The notes: a model not told the origin generated them from the letters alone. DNA of 64,000 nt from Alicyclobacillus herbarius DSM 13609 (GCF_000430585.1 NZ_AUMH01000010.1:62001-126000), one strand, 5' to 3'. Positions 53,787 through 62,732 are shown, counted from the first letter of the stretch. Translations and numbers: made by a program.

Positions 53787-54205
53787 GTGGAGAACTGGAT
53801 TTGCATAACGTGCGGTACGCAGTTTCCCAAGACGGTGACCGCGCCGAGTCACTGTCCGACATGTGAAGATGAGCGGCAGTACATCGGTCACCGGGGGCAA
53901 CGGTGGACCACCCTCGAACAGATGCGCCACGACGGATACCGGAACGCTTTCTATGAGTATGAGCCGAATTTGTGGGCCGTCGAGACAGTGCCCGAGTTTG
54001 CGATTGGGCAGCACGCGGGACGTCACGTTAATCCACGTCGGCGGACACTTTGCCGGATCGGCCGTGTTACATTGGAAAGCCGGGGCAGAGGGCAAAGGGG
54101 TTTTGCTGTCGGGCGACACCTTATCGGTGTCGGCCGATCTGCGCTGGGTTTCTTTCATGTACAGTTTTCCAAACCGGATTCCGCTATCCGCCTCCATCAT
54201 GCTGT
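53787..54205 (+). pseudogene. decayed MBL-fold metallohydrolase
   Basis: The first 75 codons (MENWICITCGTQFPK, HCPTCEDERQYIGHRGQRWT, AVETVPEFAIGQ) are the start of a known MBL-fold family with an N-terminal zinc-ribbon segment. At about 54010 the frame shifts, and codons of the other frame continue directly as TRDVTLIHVGGHFAGSAVLH, then GVLLSGDTLSVSADLRWVSF, from near the C-terminus of the same family. About 80 codons with the central metal-binding motifs are missing. The end is also cut where the next gene begins. GTG 53787 has a good site, but no active enzyme can be made. Confidence 0.78.
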
Positions 54206-54220
54206 CTGGAGGGGCCGTCC

Positions 54221-54730
54221 GTGAAGCGAATCGCGATCATCGGATCGCCAGGGGCGGGTAAGTCAACCTTTGCTTGCCGACTTGGGGACATCACCGGGAT
54301 TGAAGTCTTCCATCTGGATCGCTTGTTTTGGCAGCCGGGGTGGGTAAAGACACCAAGGCCAGAGTGGATGGAACTTCAGCGGAAGCTAGTGCAACGTCCA
54401 TCGTGGATCATCGACGGAAATTACGGATCTACGATGGATATCCGCATTCAGGCTGCGGATACGGTGATCTTCCTTGATGTGCCACGGCGTGTCTGTCTGT
54501 GGCGTGTCATGAAGCGAGTCATCCGTTATCACGGCCAAACCCGCCCGGACATGGGCGCACACTGCCCGGAAAAGATAGACCTGGAGTTTTTTCGCTACAT
54601 TTGGGGGGGTTGAAAGCGAGAGCAAGAAAAGATTCTGCGACGCCTGGATGAAGCCCAGCAAATCGGAAAGCAAGTTATACGATTGAAAACACGGAAGCAA
54701 GTGGAGGCGTATTTTGCTTCGTTGTCATGA
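54221..54730 (+). pseudogene. AAA/adenylate-kinase-like P-loop gene with internal stop
   Basis: GTG 54221 follows GGAGGGG at 8 nt. The first 130 codons encode a P-loop kinase-like protein (IAIIGSPGAGKSTFACRLGD, VFHLDRLFWQPGWVKTPRPE, IDGNYGSTMDIRIQAADTV, IDLEFFRYIWG) related to FlaR-type nucleotide kinases. A TGA at 54611-54613 interrupts it, but the same frame runs on as KREQEKILRRLDEAQQIGKQ and VIRLKTRKQVEAYFASLS to 54730, giving about 169 codons, the usual length. A run of seven G lies just before the stop. A truncated product is possible, but the gene looks broken. Confidence 0.75.
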
Positions 54731-54813
54731 AGGAATCATCCTCAAAATTATGAATTCGACCAACGGTCATCTGAATCTATCCCCGGCCTAGGTTTTACTC
54801 AAACTCTCCCAAT

Positions 54814-55618
54814 TTGCCGATAGAAGAGCCAGATTATATTGTGTTCGGCAGCGCCTTCAAAAGCTATTTGAAAAGCCGACATGACACGGTTTCCGTAGCC
54901 GTCTATGATGCCAACACGGGACAGACATACACGTATAATCCAAACGCTACCTATTGCGCTGCAAGCATCGTCAAGGTCTCCCTAATGGCGGTGCTGCTTT
55001 ACAAAGACCAGATGGCGCATCAATGGGTGACGACCACACAGAATAAGCTGTTAGCGCCCATGATTGAGGACAGCGACAACAATATGGCGTCAAAACTTTG
55101 GAATCAATTGGGGCGTGGAAAGAACATCACCTCTTATATTCGAAACTTCAGAATGAAACACACAACGATGCGAAACGACGCCTATTTGGGGTCTGACCCA
55201 GACAACTGTAATGGATCAGGTAACGCTGATGAAACTGCTGGCATTTCCTAGTTTGATGATCGATAACGCGAACCGGCAATACGCATTGAGAGATTGATGG
55301 AACATATCGTAGGCTGGCAGCGGTGGGGAGTGTCCGCAGGGGGTCCCTTCGGGAACAACCGTCGCGTTGAAGAACGGCTGGTCTCCGTATGTAACCGGGA
55401 ATTGGCGCATTAACAGCATCGGGTACATCCACGGACATGGACGAAACTACGTCATTGCCGTTCTGACATCCCATAATTCCAGCGAGGACTACGGAATCGA
55501 CACAGTGGATGAAATCTCGCGGCTCTTATGGACCAGCATGGCGAGGTTGATGAAAAGGTCGAGCACGAGAAAAAGTGAGCATCTAGGAGCCGGCTTGAAA
55601 CTGATTGCCAACCGGTGA
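54814..55618 (+). pseudogene. decayed class A beta-lactamase-like serine hydrolase
   Basis: The first part has the active-site serine motif SIVK and the SDN motif (IEDSDNN). Coding then jumps frame near 55201-55210 (TVMDQVTLMKLLAFP), near 55290 (LMEHIVGWQRWGVSAG) and near 55348 (SGTTVALKNGW, then GNWRINSIGYIHGHGRNYVI). All pieces are collinear with one serine hydrolase, so three frameshifts have destroyed it. The N-terminal signal peptide also seems lost. It is flanked by the broken kinase gene and tRNA-Gly. Confidence 0.82.
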
Positions 55619-55833
55619 TAAAAAGAGAAGGAAATTCAAATTGGAATTGGAAGGATTAAGAACCGCTTCTTCCCCAATTACGTGTACAACTCGTGATAGG
55701 AATTCGGATGAGCCAGATTCGACCTCATAAAGCAGACCGCAGAGACGACTTTTTCGAAAATGCGTGAACAAAGCATCAGGCTGAAATCTTTCCCATGGCT
55801 AAAGCTGAAGAACGCTTACCGATGTCCGTTTCA

Positions 55834-55867
55834 AAAACGAAAAAGACCCAGCACATCACTGTACTGG
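55834..55867 (-). terminator. intrinsic terminator of tRNA-Gly
   Basis: On the minus strand, a 7-bp stem with one G-U pair (55867-55861 with 55854-55848) is followed by a T-rich stretch, GTCTTTTTCGTTTTT. Confidence 0.65.
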
Positions 55868-55897
55868 ATCCTTATCGGGACAATGAACTTTCGTATC

Positions 55898-55973
55898 TGG
55901 AGCGGATGACGGGACTCGAACCCGCAACATTCAGCTTGGGAAGCTGACGCTCTGCCAATTGAACTACATCCGC
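55898..55973 (-). tRNA. tRNA-Gly (anticodon CCC)
   Basis: A 76-nt tRNA on the minus strand. Acceptor GCGGATG pairs with CATCCGC, the T-arm is GCGGGTTCGAGTCCCGT and CCA is encoded. The anticodon loop TTCCCAA gives anticodon CCC, reading GGG. Confidence 0.95.
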
Positions 55974-56068
55974 ATGACCGCTTACAATGAGTAGTATAAA
56001 CGTCTCGGCACAGAAATGCAAGTGCCGTATCCATGCAGTCGTTCATTTCTCAGCAGAAAGGACTTCAT

Positions 56069-57070
56069 ATGTACACGCTACACGTTGGACCCGAACACGC
56101 CGGGCACATGATTAAAACGATTCTGCAACGCGAGCTAAGAATGTCGCGGCGGCTGCAGCGTGCGCTCATCAAGTCAGGCGTGGTTAAGCGCAACGGCCGG
56201 CCTGCGCGTTTGATTGACAAGGCGGAGGCAGGGGACTGGCTGGAGGTGGCGCTGCCGCAGGAAGCATCGGACATTGCGCCGGAGCCGATGCCGCTTGACA
56301 TCCGTTACGAAGACGATGAAATCCTGGTTGTCAACAAACCTCCCGGCATCCTGGCCCATCCCAGTGCCCATGAGCGGAGCGGATCGCTCCTGGCGGGTGT
56401 ATTGGCTTATCTTCAGCCGCATGGCCAGGTTGCACACAGTGTGCACCGTCTCGATAGAGACACGTCGGGACTGCTCATGTTTGCGAAAACCTCACACAGT
56501 CATCACCTGTTCGATATCGCCCTGCGAGAAGGAGCCATGCACCGCGCGTATCTGGCCATCGTCTACAGAGCTCAGGACGACGTTCATACGGACGCAGCCG
56601 GAGAGTCGTCGACTTGTCTGCCAGGGCCTTGGCGGACCATTTCTCTGCCGATTGGGCCCAATCCCGCGCGTCCGTCGCGGCGCCTCATCTCAGCAGATGG
56701 GCAGCCCGCCATCACACACTACCGCGTCGTCGGTCACAGCGGTGGTTTGGCGGTGCTACAGATTCACCTGGAAACCGGCCGTACGCACCAGATTCGCCTC
56801 CACTGCGCCGCTATGGGCATGCCGCTGGTGGGCGACACAGACTATACCTGGGACTACAGCATCCGCCCCGTGGTGAGACCTGAGCCCGTTGCGTTTCCCA
56901 GACAGGCGCTGCACGCGTACCAACTCACCTGGACTCATCCGGTGCAGCACACGGAGTGCAAGGTCCAGGCAGAACCGCCCGAGGACATGCGTCACCTCTG
57001 GGCGGCTGCAGGCGGGGACGACGGACTCTGGTCTAGGGTGACATCATTGCCCCTGGAGAAACCGGTCTGA
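56069..57070 (+). CDS. RluD-family pseudouridine synthase
   Basis: RluA/RluD-type pseudouridine synthase of 333 residues. An S4-like N-terminus (SRRLQRALIKSGVVKRNG) precedes IRYEDDEILVVNKPPGILAH and the catalytic VHRLDRDTSGLLMFAKT (the Asp of HRLDRDTSG). ETGRTHQIRLHCAAMGMPL is a further motif. ATG 56069 follows AGAAAGGA; the in-frame ATG at 56033 has no site. It modifies ribosomal or transfer RNA; the exact position is unknown. Confidence 0.9.
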   Translation: MYTLHVGPEHAGHMIKTILQRELRMSRRLQRALIKSGVVKRNGRPARLIDKAEAGDWLEVALPQEASDIAPEPMPLDIRYEDDEILVVNKPPGILAHPSAHERSGSLLAGVLAYLQPHGQVAHSVHRLDRDTSGLLMFAKTSHSHHLFDIALREGAMHRAYLAIVYRAQDDVHTDAAGESSTCLPGPWRTISLPIGPNPARPSRRLISADGQPAITHYRVVGHSGGLAVLQIHLETGRTHQIRLHCAAMGMPLVGDTDYTWDYSIRPVVRPEPVAFPRQALHAYQLTWTHPVQHTECKVQAEPPEDMRHLWAAAGGDDGLWSRVTSLPLEKPV

Positions 57071-57102
57071 TAAGATGAGGTAAGATGAAGACTTTACTTC
57101 TA

Positions 57103-57127
57103 GTCCCGTGCCTTTCCAACACGGGAC
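57103..57127. terminator. hairpin after the pseudouridine synthase gene
   Basis: A perfect 8-bp stem (57103-57110 with 57120-57127) with a 9-nt loop. There is no T-run on either side. Confidence 0.35.
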
Positions 57128-57212
57128 GCACCTTGTCAAAAAACATCCCAAGATTGTAAGCCAAAGTAAGAGAAACCGTCCGTGATCGCACGAAAGAATG
57201 AGGGGTGACGGT

Positions 57213-58274
57213 GTGACCGAGAACCATCGGGAAGACCTACTGCGAATCCTGGAATGCCACGGCGGGCCGGGGTTTGAACAGGATGTGGCCCGTACAATTG
57301 AACAAGCGTTCATGCGCTACACCTCCCAGATTCATCGCGACGCCCTCGGCAATCTGGCAGCTGTTGTGACCGGCTCCGGGGAGGGGGAGCGGCCGCGTAT
57401 TTTGTTGGCTGCGCACATGGACGAAATTGCGCTGGTGGTGACGAAAATCGAGCCGGGCGGGTTTTTACGTGTATGGCAGGCGGGTGGATTTGACGCCCGC
57501 ACCTTGATGGGACAGGAGGTCTGGGTGCACGGCAAACGTCCCCTGCTCGGCATTATCGGCTCGAAGCCACCGCACTTGACGACCGTACAGGAACGGAAAC
57601 AAGCCCCGCCTCTGGAAGACCTCTACATCGATTTGGCGATGCCAGAATCCTCCGTCCGCCAGTTGGTCCGCGTCGGTGATAGAGTGACCCTGTCCCGTGA
57701 ATCGCTTTCGTTGTTACATAATCGCATCGCTGGCAAGGCATTGGACAACCGCGCCAGTGTCGCCGTATTGCTGGAAACGCTGCGCTTCCTGCGCTCGCTG
57801 CGGCATCATGTCGACGTCTACGCGGTGGCAACCGTGCAAGAAGAAGTCGGCGTGCGTGGAGCGACAACCGCCGCTTACGGCCTGCGGCCAGACATCGGTA
57901 TCGCGATTGACGTCACCTTCGCAGACTTTCCCGGGCAAGCCCCGGATGACAGCTTCAAGATGGGGAAGGGACCGGCCATTGCCTTTGGCCCCAACATCCA
58001 TCCGAAAGTGTTTGCGCGCATGCGCGACGTCGCCGAAACGCATCAGATTCCGTATCAGCTGGAACTCAGCCAGGGTCCCACGGGAACCGATGCACGGGCC
58101 ATTCAAATCACCCGTGAAGGCATCGCCACCGGCCTGGTCGGGGTGGCCATCCGCTATATGCATACCTCGGTGGAAACCGTCGATTATCAGGACATTGTGG
58201 AATGCGGCCGCTTGTTGGCGCATTTCATCGCCAGTATCGACACCACCTATGTGGAGGGGCTGTCATGTTACTGA
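57213..58274 (+). CDS. M42-family peptidase, first copy
   Basis: M42 aminopeptidase-type protein of 353 residues. Metal and catalytic residues are complete: LLAAHMDEIA (His68 and Asp), KALDNRASV (bridging Asp), VATVQEEVGVRGAT (Glu pair) and AIRYMHTSVETVD (last His). The family forms large TET-type dodecamers that trim peptides. GTG 57213 follows AGGGGTGA; ATG 57198 is less likely. It heads a three-gene unit whose members overlap or nearly touch. Confidence 0.9.
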   Translation: MTENHREDLLRILECHGGPGFEQDVARTIEQAFMRYTSQIHRDALGNLAAVVTGSGEGERPRILLAAHMDEIALVVTKIEPGGFLRVWQAGGFDARTLMGQEVWVHGKRPLLGIIGSKPPHLTTVQERKQAPPLEDLYIDLAMPESSVRQLVRVGDRVTLSRESLSLLHNRIAGKALDNRASVAVLLETLRFLRSLRHHVDVYAVATVQEEVGVRGATTAAYGLRPDIGIAIDVTFADFPGQAPDDSFKMGKGPAIAFGPNIHPKVFARMRDVAETHQIPYQLELSQGPTGTDARAIQITREGIATGLVGVAIRYMHTSVETVDYQDIVECGRLLAHFIASIDTTYVEGLSCY

Positions 58275-59311
58275 AGGAACTTACGGAGGCGATAGGCCCG
58301 TCCGGATTTGAGGATGAAGTCCGCAACCTGATTCGCAAGGCTGCAAGGCCCTACGCCGACCGGGTGTATACGGACGTGCTCGGCAATCTGATTGTGGAAC
58401 AGAACCAAACCGCAGCCGGTCCGCGGGTTCTCCTCGACGCGCACATGGATGAGGTCGGGCTGATGATTGTCCACGTCGAGGACAATGGATTGCTCCGGTT
58501 GCGCCCCTTGGGCGGGATCGATCCGCGCGTACTCGTGTCCAAACCCGTCTGTATCGGGACGGACCGGCGTTTTGGCGTGATTGGCGCGAAGCCGATTCAC
58601 CTGCAAAAGGCGGAAGAGCGCAAGCGGCCCCTGCGCATGGATGAACTATACATTGACATTGGCGCGAAAGACCGGGAGGACGCCCTTAGCGTCGTGAAGC
58701 CGGGGGATGTGGCCGTGTTCGCCACCCGCTTTGGAGAAATCGGCGAAGGCTGCGCCAAGGCCAAGTCGTTTGATGACCGCGTGGGCTGTGCCATCCTGCT
58801 TGACGCGCTGGCGGCGCAAGTGCCGGTTCCCTTGATTGGCGCCTTCACCGTGCAGGAGGAGATCGGCCTGCGCGGCGCCACGGTGGTCGGGGAACGAATT
58901 CGACCCGACATCGCGATCGCGATTGAGGGCACGGTGTGCTTCGACGTGGTCGACGCGCCCGGACATGGCCAGTCCACGGTGATGGGAGCTGGTCCGGCGC
59001 TGACGGTGCAAGACGGCCGTACCATCGCAGATACGCGCTTTCTCGAGTTTATGGTCGCAGTCGCCGAAAAATATAACATACCGTATCAGTTTCGGCGCGT
59101 GAAGGGCGGATCGAACGATTTCGGGGCGATTCATAAGTCTGGAACCGGGGTGACCGGCGGCGGCATCTCCGTCCCTGTGCGCTACATCCATGCCCCGGCA
59201 CAGGTCATCTCACTGGACGATTACCACAACACGGTGCGCTTGGTCCGCGCATTGCTGGAAGAGATAAGCCGCGGAGCGTGGCCATACACGAGCGGAGAAA
59301 ATGTCGGTTGA
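58265..59311 (+). CDS. M42-family peptidase, second copy
   Basis: M42 protein of 348 residues with the full site: His60/Asp62 in LLDAHMDEVG, Asp170 in SFDDRVGC, Glu198/Glu199 in FTVQEEIGLRG, Glu221 in IAIEGTV and His309 in PVRYIHAPAQVISL. The ATG overlaps the end of the first copy by 10 nt. It is closer to the third copy than to the first in overall layout. Confidence 0.9.
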   Translation: MLLKELTEAIGPSGFEDEVRNLIRKAARPYADRVYTDVLGNLIVEQNQTAAGPRVLLDAHMDEVGLMIVHVEDNGLLRLRPLGGIDPRVLVSKPVCIGTDRRFGVIGAKPIHLQKAEERKRPLRMDELYIDIGAKDREDALSVVKPGDVAVFATRFGEIGEGCAKAKSFDDRVGCAILLDALAAQVPVPLIGAFTVQEEIGLRGATVVGERIRPDIAIAIEGTVCFDVVDAPGHGQSTVMGAGPALTVQDGRTIADTRFLEFMVAVAEKYNIPYQFRRVKGGSNDFGAIHKSGTGVTGGGISVPVRYIHAPAQVISLDDYHNTVRLVRALLEEISRGAWPYTSGENVG

Positions 59312-59324
59312 GGGAGGATGCCGG

Positions 59325-60317
59325 ATGTCCGGACTAAAAGAACAGATTGAACGCCTTTGTACCTATGTGGCGCCGTCAGGGGCGGAACGGGAGTTGCAAG
59401 AGGCCCTCTTGGACCTTGTGCGGGACATAGCCGATGAAGTGTGGATGGATACCCTTGGCAACGGGATTGCGCGCAAACACGGGTCTGGCCCGCACGTGAT
59501 GCTAACGGCACACGCGGATGAACCGGGTGTGATGGTCATTCACATCGACGACGATGGATTTCTTCGGTTGATTTCCATCGGAGCGCTGGAAGCCCGGGAA
59601 TTGATTGGGCGACGGGTCGAGTTCGTCGGCGGGCTGACGGGCGTTGTGCAGGTGGAGACCAAGGTGGACATTGAGCATGTTGGCTTTGACCACCTGTACG
59701 TGGATATTGGCGCGGAAAACCGCGACGAGGCGCTGGAAAAAGTGAAGATTGGCCTGTCTGGAGTGGTGGTCGATCCGGTCGTCTCTTTGACTCGCTATCG
59801 TCTCGCGGGTAGGGCCCTGGACAATCGTGTAGGCTGTGCGGTGGCGGCGTCTGCGTTTCGTGCTCTGGCGGCAAACGGAAGGAACGTCTCTGTGGTATTC
59901 ACCGCACAGGGCGCCGTCGGTGCGCGTGGAGCGCGGCCGGCTGCCGTGCAATTGGAACCGGATCTGGCCTTTGTGGTGGACGCGGCACCCGCAGGGGACG
60001 CGCCGGGTTGCCGGCGGATGGAGTTAAAACTCGGTCAGGGCCCAGCCATCAAGGTGATGGACGGCACCTCCATCATCCCGCTCGATTTGAAACGACGGAT
60101 GGAAACCGTAGCGGAGAAAAACGGCATCCCGCTGCAATATGAGGTCTGGCCGCGGGGTGTATCCGAGGCGGGAAGTGTCCAGTTAGCGATGGCGGGGATC
60201 CCTACGGCCGGCATCAGCTATCCGGCGCGCTACGTGGGCGCGGTTTCAACCGTCGTTGACCTACGGGACGCGGAGGCAGCGGTGCGCTTGTTGACGGCGG
60301 TGGGAGCCGAGGAATAA
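59325..60317 (+). CDS. M42-family paralogue lacking catalytic residues
   Basis: Protein of 330 residues that aligns along its length with the second copy. Early metal ligands remain (His63/Asp65 in LTAHADEPGV, Asp166 in RALDNRVGC). The catalytic Glu pair of VQEEIGLRG is replaced by Gly196/Ala197 in TAQGAVGARG, and the last metal His (RYIHAP) is Gly305 in ARYVGAVST. It cannot work as a normal M42 peptidase. Being in frame, intact and in the same operon, it may be a structural or regulatory subunit of a mixed complex. ATG 59325 follows GAGGGAGGA. Confidence 0.85.
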   Translation: MSGLKEQIERLCTYVAPSGAERELQEALLDLVRDIADEVWMDTLGNGIARKHGSGPHVMLTAHADEPGVMVIHIDDDGFLRLISIGALEARELIGRRVEFVGGLTGVVQVETKVDIEHVGFDHLYVDIGAENRDEALEKVKIGLSGVVVDPVVSLTRYRLAGRALDNRVGCAVAASAFRALAANGRNVSVVFTAQGAVGARGARPAAVQLEPDLAFVVDAAPAGDAPGCRRMELKLGQGPAIKVMDGTSIIPLDLKRRMETVAEKNGIPLQYEVWPRGVSEAGSVQLAMAGIPTAGISYPARYVGAVSTVVDLRDAEAAVRLLTAVGAEE

Positions 60318-60414
60318 GGACAGTCTCGTCCTTCGCTCGGAATCACTAGCGGGGCTGTAAACGTGGCATGGCTCGGATACGGCGTGGAAAAAGCAAGCGG
60401 ACAGCAGAAAAAGG

Positions 60415-60423
60415 TGATATAAT
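60415..60423 (+). promoter_or_regulatory. extended -10 promoter of the aro operon
   Basis: TGATATAAT (60415-60423) gives a perfect -10 with extended TG; no clear -35 is present. The predicted start near 60430 leaves a leader of about 54 nt, most of it the TRAP-type triplets. Confidence 0.6.
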
Positions 60424-60442
60424 GTCCGCAATACTTTTCTGA

Positions 60443-60473
60443 TAGAAGAGATAGAGTGGAGTCGAGTGAGGAG
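60443..60473 (+). promoter_or_regulatory. candidate TRAP-binding site over the aroC ribosome-binding site
   Basis: Triplets at TAG 60443-60445 and GAG at 60448, 60454, 60459, 60464 and 60471 (a further GAG at 60468 overlaps the last spacing) are separated mostly by 2-3 nt, the spacing TRAP uses. The last triplets form GAGGAG at 60468-60473, which is the Shine-Dalgarno site of aroC. TRAP bound here would block translation when tryptophan is plentiful. Confidence 0.7.
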
Positions 60474-60483
60474 CGTGACACCT

Positions 60484-61641
60484 GTGATTCGTTACTTGAC
60501 GGCCGGTGAATCGCACGGACCGGAATTGACCGTCATTGTCGAAGGGTTTCCGAGTCAACTGCCTGTGAACAAAGACGCGATTGACGAGCAGCTGCGCCGC
60601 CGCCAACAAGGCTATGGCCGCGGCCGGCGCATGCAAATTGAATCGGATGCGGTAGAAATTACCAGCGGTGTCCGCTTCGGCCGCACGCTGGGTACCCCCA
60701 TCACCATGCATATTGTCAATCGCGATTTTAAGAATTGGCAGGAGCGAATGGCGGTGTTTGGCGATGCGCCGGACAACCTGAAGGTGGTGGAACGTCCTCG
60801 TCCCGGACATGCTGATCTGGCGGGCGCGATTAAGTACGACCACGAAGACATCCGTAACGTGTTGGAGCGGGCGAGCGCTCGCAACACGGCCACCATGGTC
60901 GCGGCCGGTGCGCTGGCTAGGCAATTGTTGGCGCAATTTGGAATTGACATCGTCAGCCACGTGGTCGAACTCGGTGGGGTGAGCGTCAAGCAACTACCCG
61001 AAGACCTGGCGGAGATTCGCGCCGCTGCGGAAGCCTCCCCCGTCCGTTGCGCGGATGCTGCGGCGGAAGCGGAGATGATTGCCCGCATTGACGAAGCGAA
61101 GGAGCGCGGGGATACGGTCGGCGGCGTTTTTGAAGTCCAGGTGGTCGGCTGCCCGGTGGGGCTCGGGAGTTACGTTCACCCGGACCGCAAGTTGGACGGG
61201 CGTTTGGCTGCGGCGGTGATGAGTATTCAGGCCATCAAGGGTGTGGAGATTGGCCTGGGGTTTGAAGCGGCACGCCGCTTTGGCTCCCGTGTGCACGATC
61301 CGATTGCACACGATGGCCGCAGGTACATTCGACCAAGCAATGGCGCCGGGGGTCTGGAAGGCGGCGTAACCAACGGAGAGCCGGTGGTCATCCGCGGGGC
61401 GATGAAGCCCATCTCCACGCTGTATAAACCGCTTAACAGTGTGAATATGCGGACGAAGGAAGTCGAACCGGCAGCGGTCGAGCGGTCTGATTATTGCGCC
61501 GTTCCAGCGGCGGCCGTTGTGGCCGAAAATGTGGTGGCCTGGGTGATGGCGGATGCTTTCCTGGAGAAATTCGGGAACGATTCGCTGCCGCAGATTCGCG
61601 ATCATGTCGAGATGTATCAGAAGCGGGTGGCAGGCCGATGA
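60484..61641 (+). CDS. aroC: chorismate synthase
   Basis: Enzyme of 385 residues (aroF in B. subtilis) that makes chorismate from 5-enolpyruvylshikimate 3-phosphate. It begins MIRYLTAGESHGPELTVIVE and has GRGRRMQIESDAVEITSGVR, RPRPGHADLAGAIKY and RASARNTATMVAAGALAR. GTG 60484 was chosen because homology starts there and GAGGAG lies 10 nt upstream; GTG 60466 and 60475 lie within or next to that site. Its stop overlaps the aroB start by 4 nt. Confidence 0.95.
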   Translation: MIRYLTAGESHGPELTVIVEGFPSQLPVNKDAIDEQLRRRQQGYGRGRRMQIESDAVEITSGVRFGRTLGTPITMHIVNRDFKNWQERMAVFGDAPDNLKVVERPRPGHADLAGAIKYDHEDIRNVLERASARNTATMVAAGALARQLLAQFGIDIVSHVVELGGVSVKQLPEDLAEIRAAAEASPVRCADAAAEAEMIARIDEAKERGDTVGGVFEVQVVGCPVGLGSYVHPDRKLDGRLAAAVMSIQAIKGVEIGLGFEAARRFGSRVHDPIAHDGRRYIRPSNGAGGLEGGVTNGEPVVIRGAMKPISTLYKPLNSVNMRTKEVEPAAVERSDYCAVPAAAVVAENVVAWVMADAFLEKFGNDSLPQIRDHVEMYQKRVAGR

Positions 61642-62732
61642 CCACGCGCATCGACGTGCATACGTCGTCTCGCACGTATCCGTTTGTCATTGGGCCTGGA
61701 CTGCGACATGACGTCGGCGAGGAGCTTCGCCGTCTGGGGCTATCGCCAAACCGCGCTTTGTTTCTCGTCGGGGATGAAACCATTCGCACGATGGGGATTT
61801 TGCGGGATGTCGAAGACGCCTGCCGAGGTGCCGGATACCCGGTGGCCACGGCGGTCGTGCCGCCGGGAGACGCCAGTAAATCATGGACCAACGCCTATCA
61901 ACTCTATCAACAGATGCTTTCGGCGCAGATCCGCCGTGACGGCGTGGTCGTGGCGGTCGGCGGCGGAATGGTTGGGGACTTGGCCGGGTTTGTCGCAGCC
62001 ACATACCTGCGTGGCGTTCTGTTTGTACAGGTGCCGACCACACTGTTGGCGCACGACAGCAGCATCGGCGGCAAGGTAGGCGTGAATCTGCCGGAAGGGA
62101 AAAACCTGGTTGGCGCTTTCCATCAACCGGCGGCTGTCCTGTTCGACACCGAGTGTCTGGCCACCTTGCCGGAGGGGCAGTGGCGGTCGGGCATGGCGGA
62201 AGTTATCAAACACGGTATCATTGGGAACCCGGAACTGTTTGCGCGGTTGGAAGCGTCTCCCGTCCCATCCTATCCTGGCGCGAAGGCGGCGGAGCAGCTG
62301 GTGGCCGAGGCGGCTCGTGTAAAAATCGGGATTGTCGAGGCCGACGAACAGGAGAGCGGCTTGCGCATGGTCTTGAACCTCGGCCACACGGTGGGACATG
62401 CCGTCGAACAGGTTTCCGAGTACGAATTGAGTCACGGCGAAGCGGTGGCCATCGGCATGGCGGTTGAGGCAGACTTGGCCGTGGCCAGAGGCCTGTTGTC
62501 GGAGACTGAGCGGGATCGGATGATTACGGTATTACGGCAGCACGGTTTGCCGACCGAGGTACCCGACTATCCACTGGACACCATCCTGGCTGTCTTAGCG
62601 CGGGATAAGAAAAATCGGTATGATGGCTGGACCTTCGCCTTGCCCGCAGGCATTGGCCGAGTGGAAATTGTGCGTGGCATCGGCCGAGAGGAACTAGCTA
62701 CAGCCTGGCGTGCTCGTTTGCGTACGACCTAG
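61638..62732 (+). CDS. aroB: 3-dehydroquinate synthase
   Basis: NAD-dependent enzyme of 364 residues that makes 3-dehydroquinate from DAHP. VVAVGGGMVGDLAGFVAA, QVPTTLLAHDSSIGGKVGVN, MAEVIKHGIIGNPEL and VLNLGHTVGHAVE carry the NAD and metal ligands. The ATGA overlap with aroC indicates coupling. Confidence 0.95.
   Translation: MTTRIDVHTSSRTYPFVIGPGLRHDVGEELRRLGLSPNRALFLVGDETIRTMGILRDVEDACRGAGYPVATAVVPPGDASKSWTNAYQLYQQMLSAQIRRDGVVVAVGGGMVGDLAGFVAATYLRGVLFVQVPTTLLAHDSSIGGKVGVNLPEGKNLVGAFHQPAAVLFDTECLATLPEGQWRSGMAEVIKHGIIGNPELFARLEASPVPSYPGAKAAEQLVAEAARVKIGIVEADEQESGLRMVLNLGHTVGHAVEQVSEYELSHGEAVAIGMAVEADLAVARGLLSETERDRMITVLRQHGLPTEVPDYPLDTILAVLARDKKNRYDGWTFALPAGIGRVEIVRGIGREELATAWRARLRTT

Noticed and set aside
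55795-55946. Short frame starting ATG 55795
   Set aside because: It runs through the tRNA-Gly gene on the opposite strand and includes its terminator, so it is a shadow.
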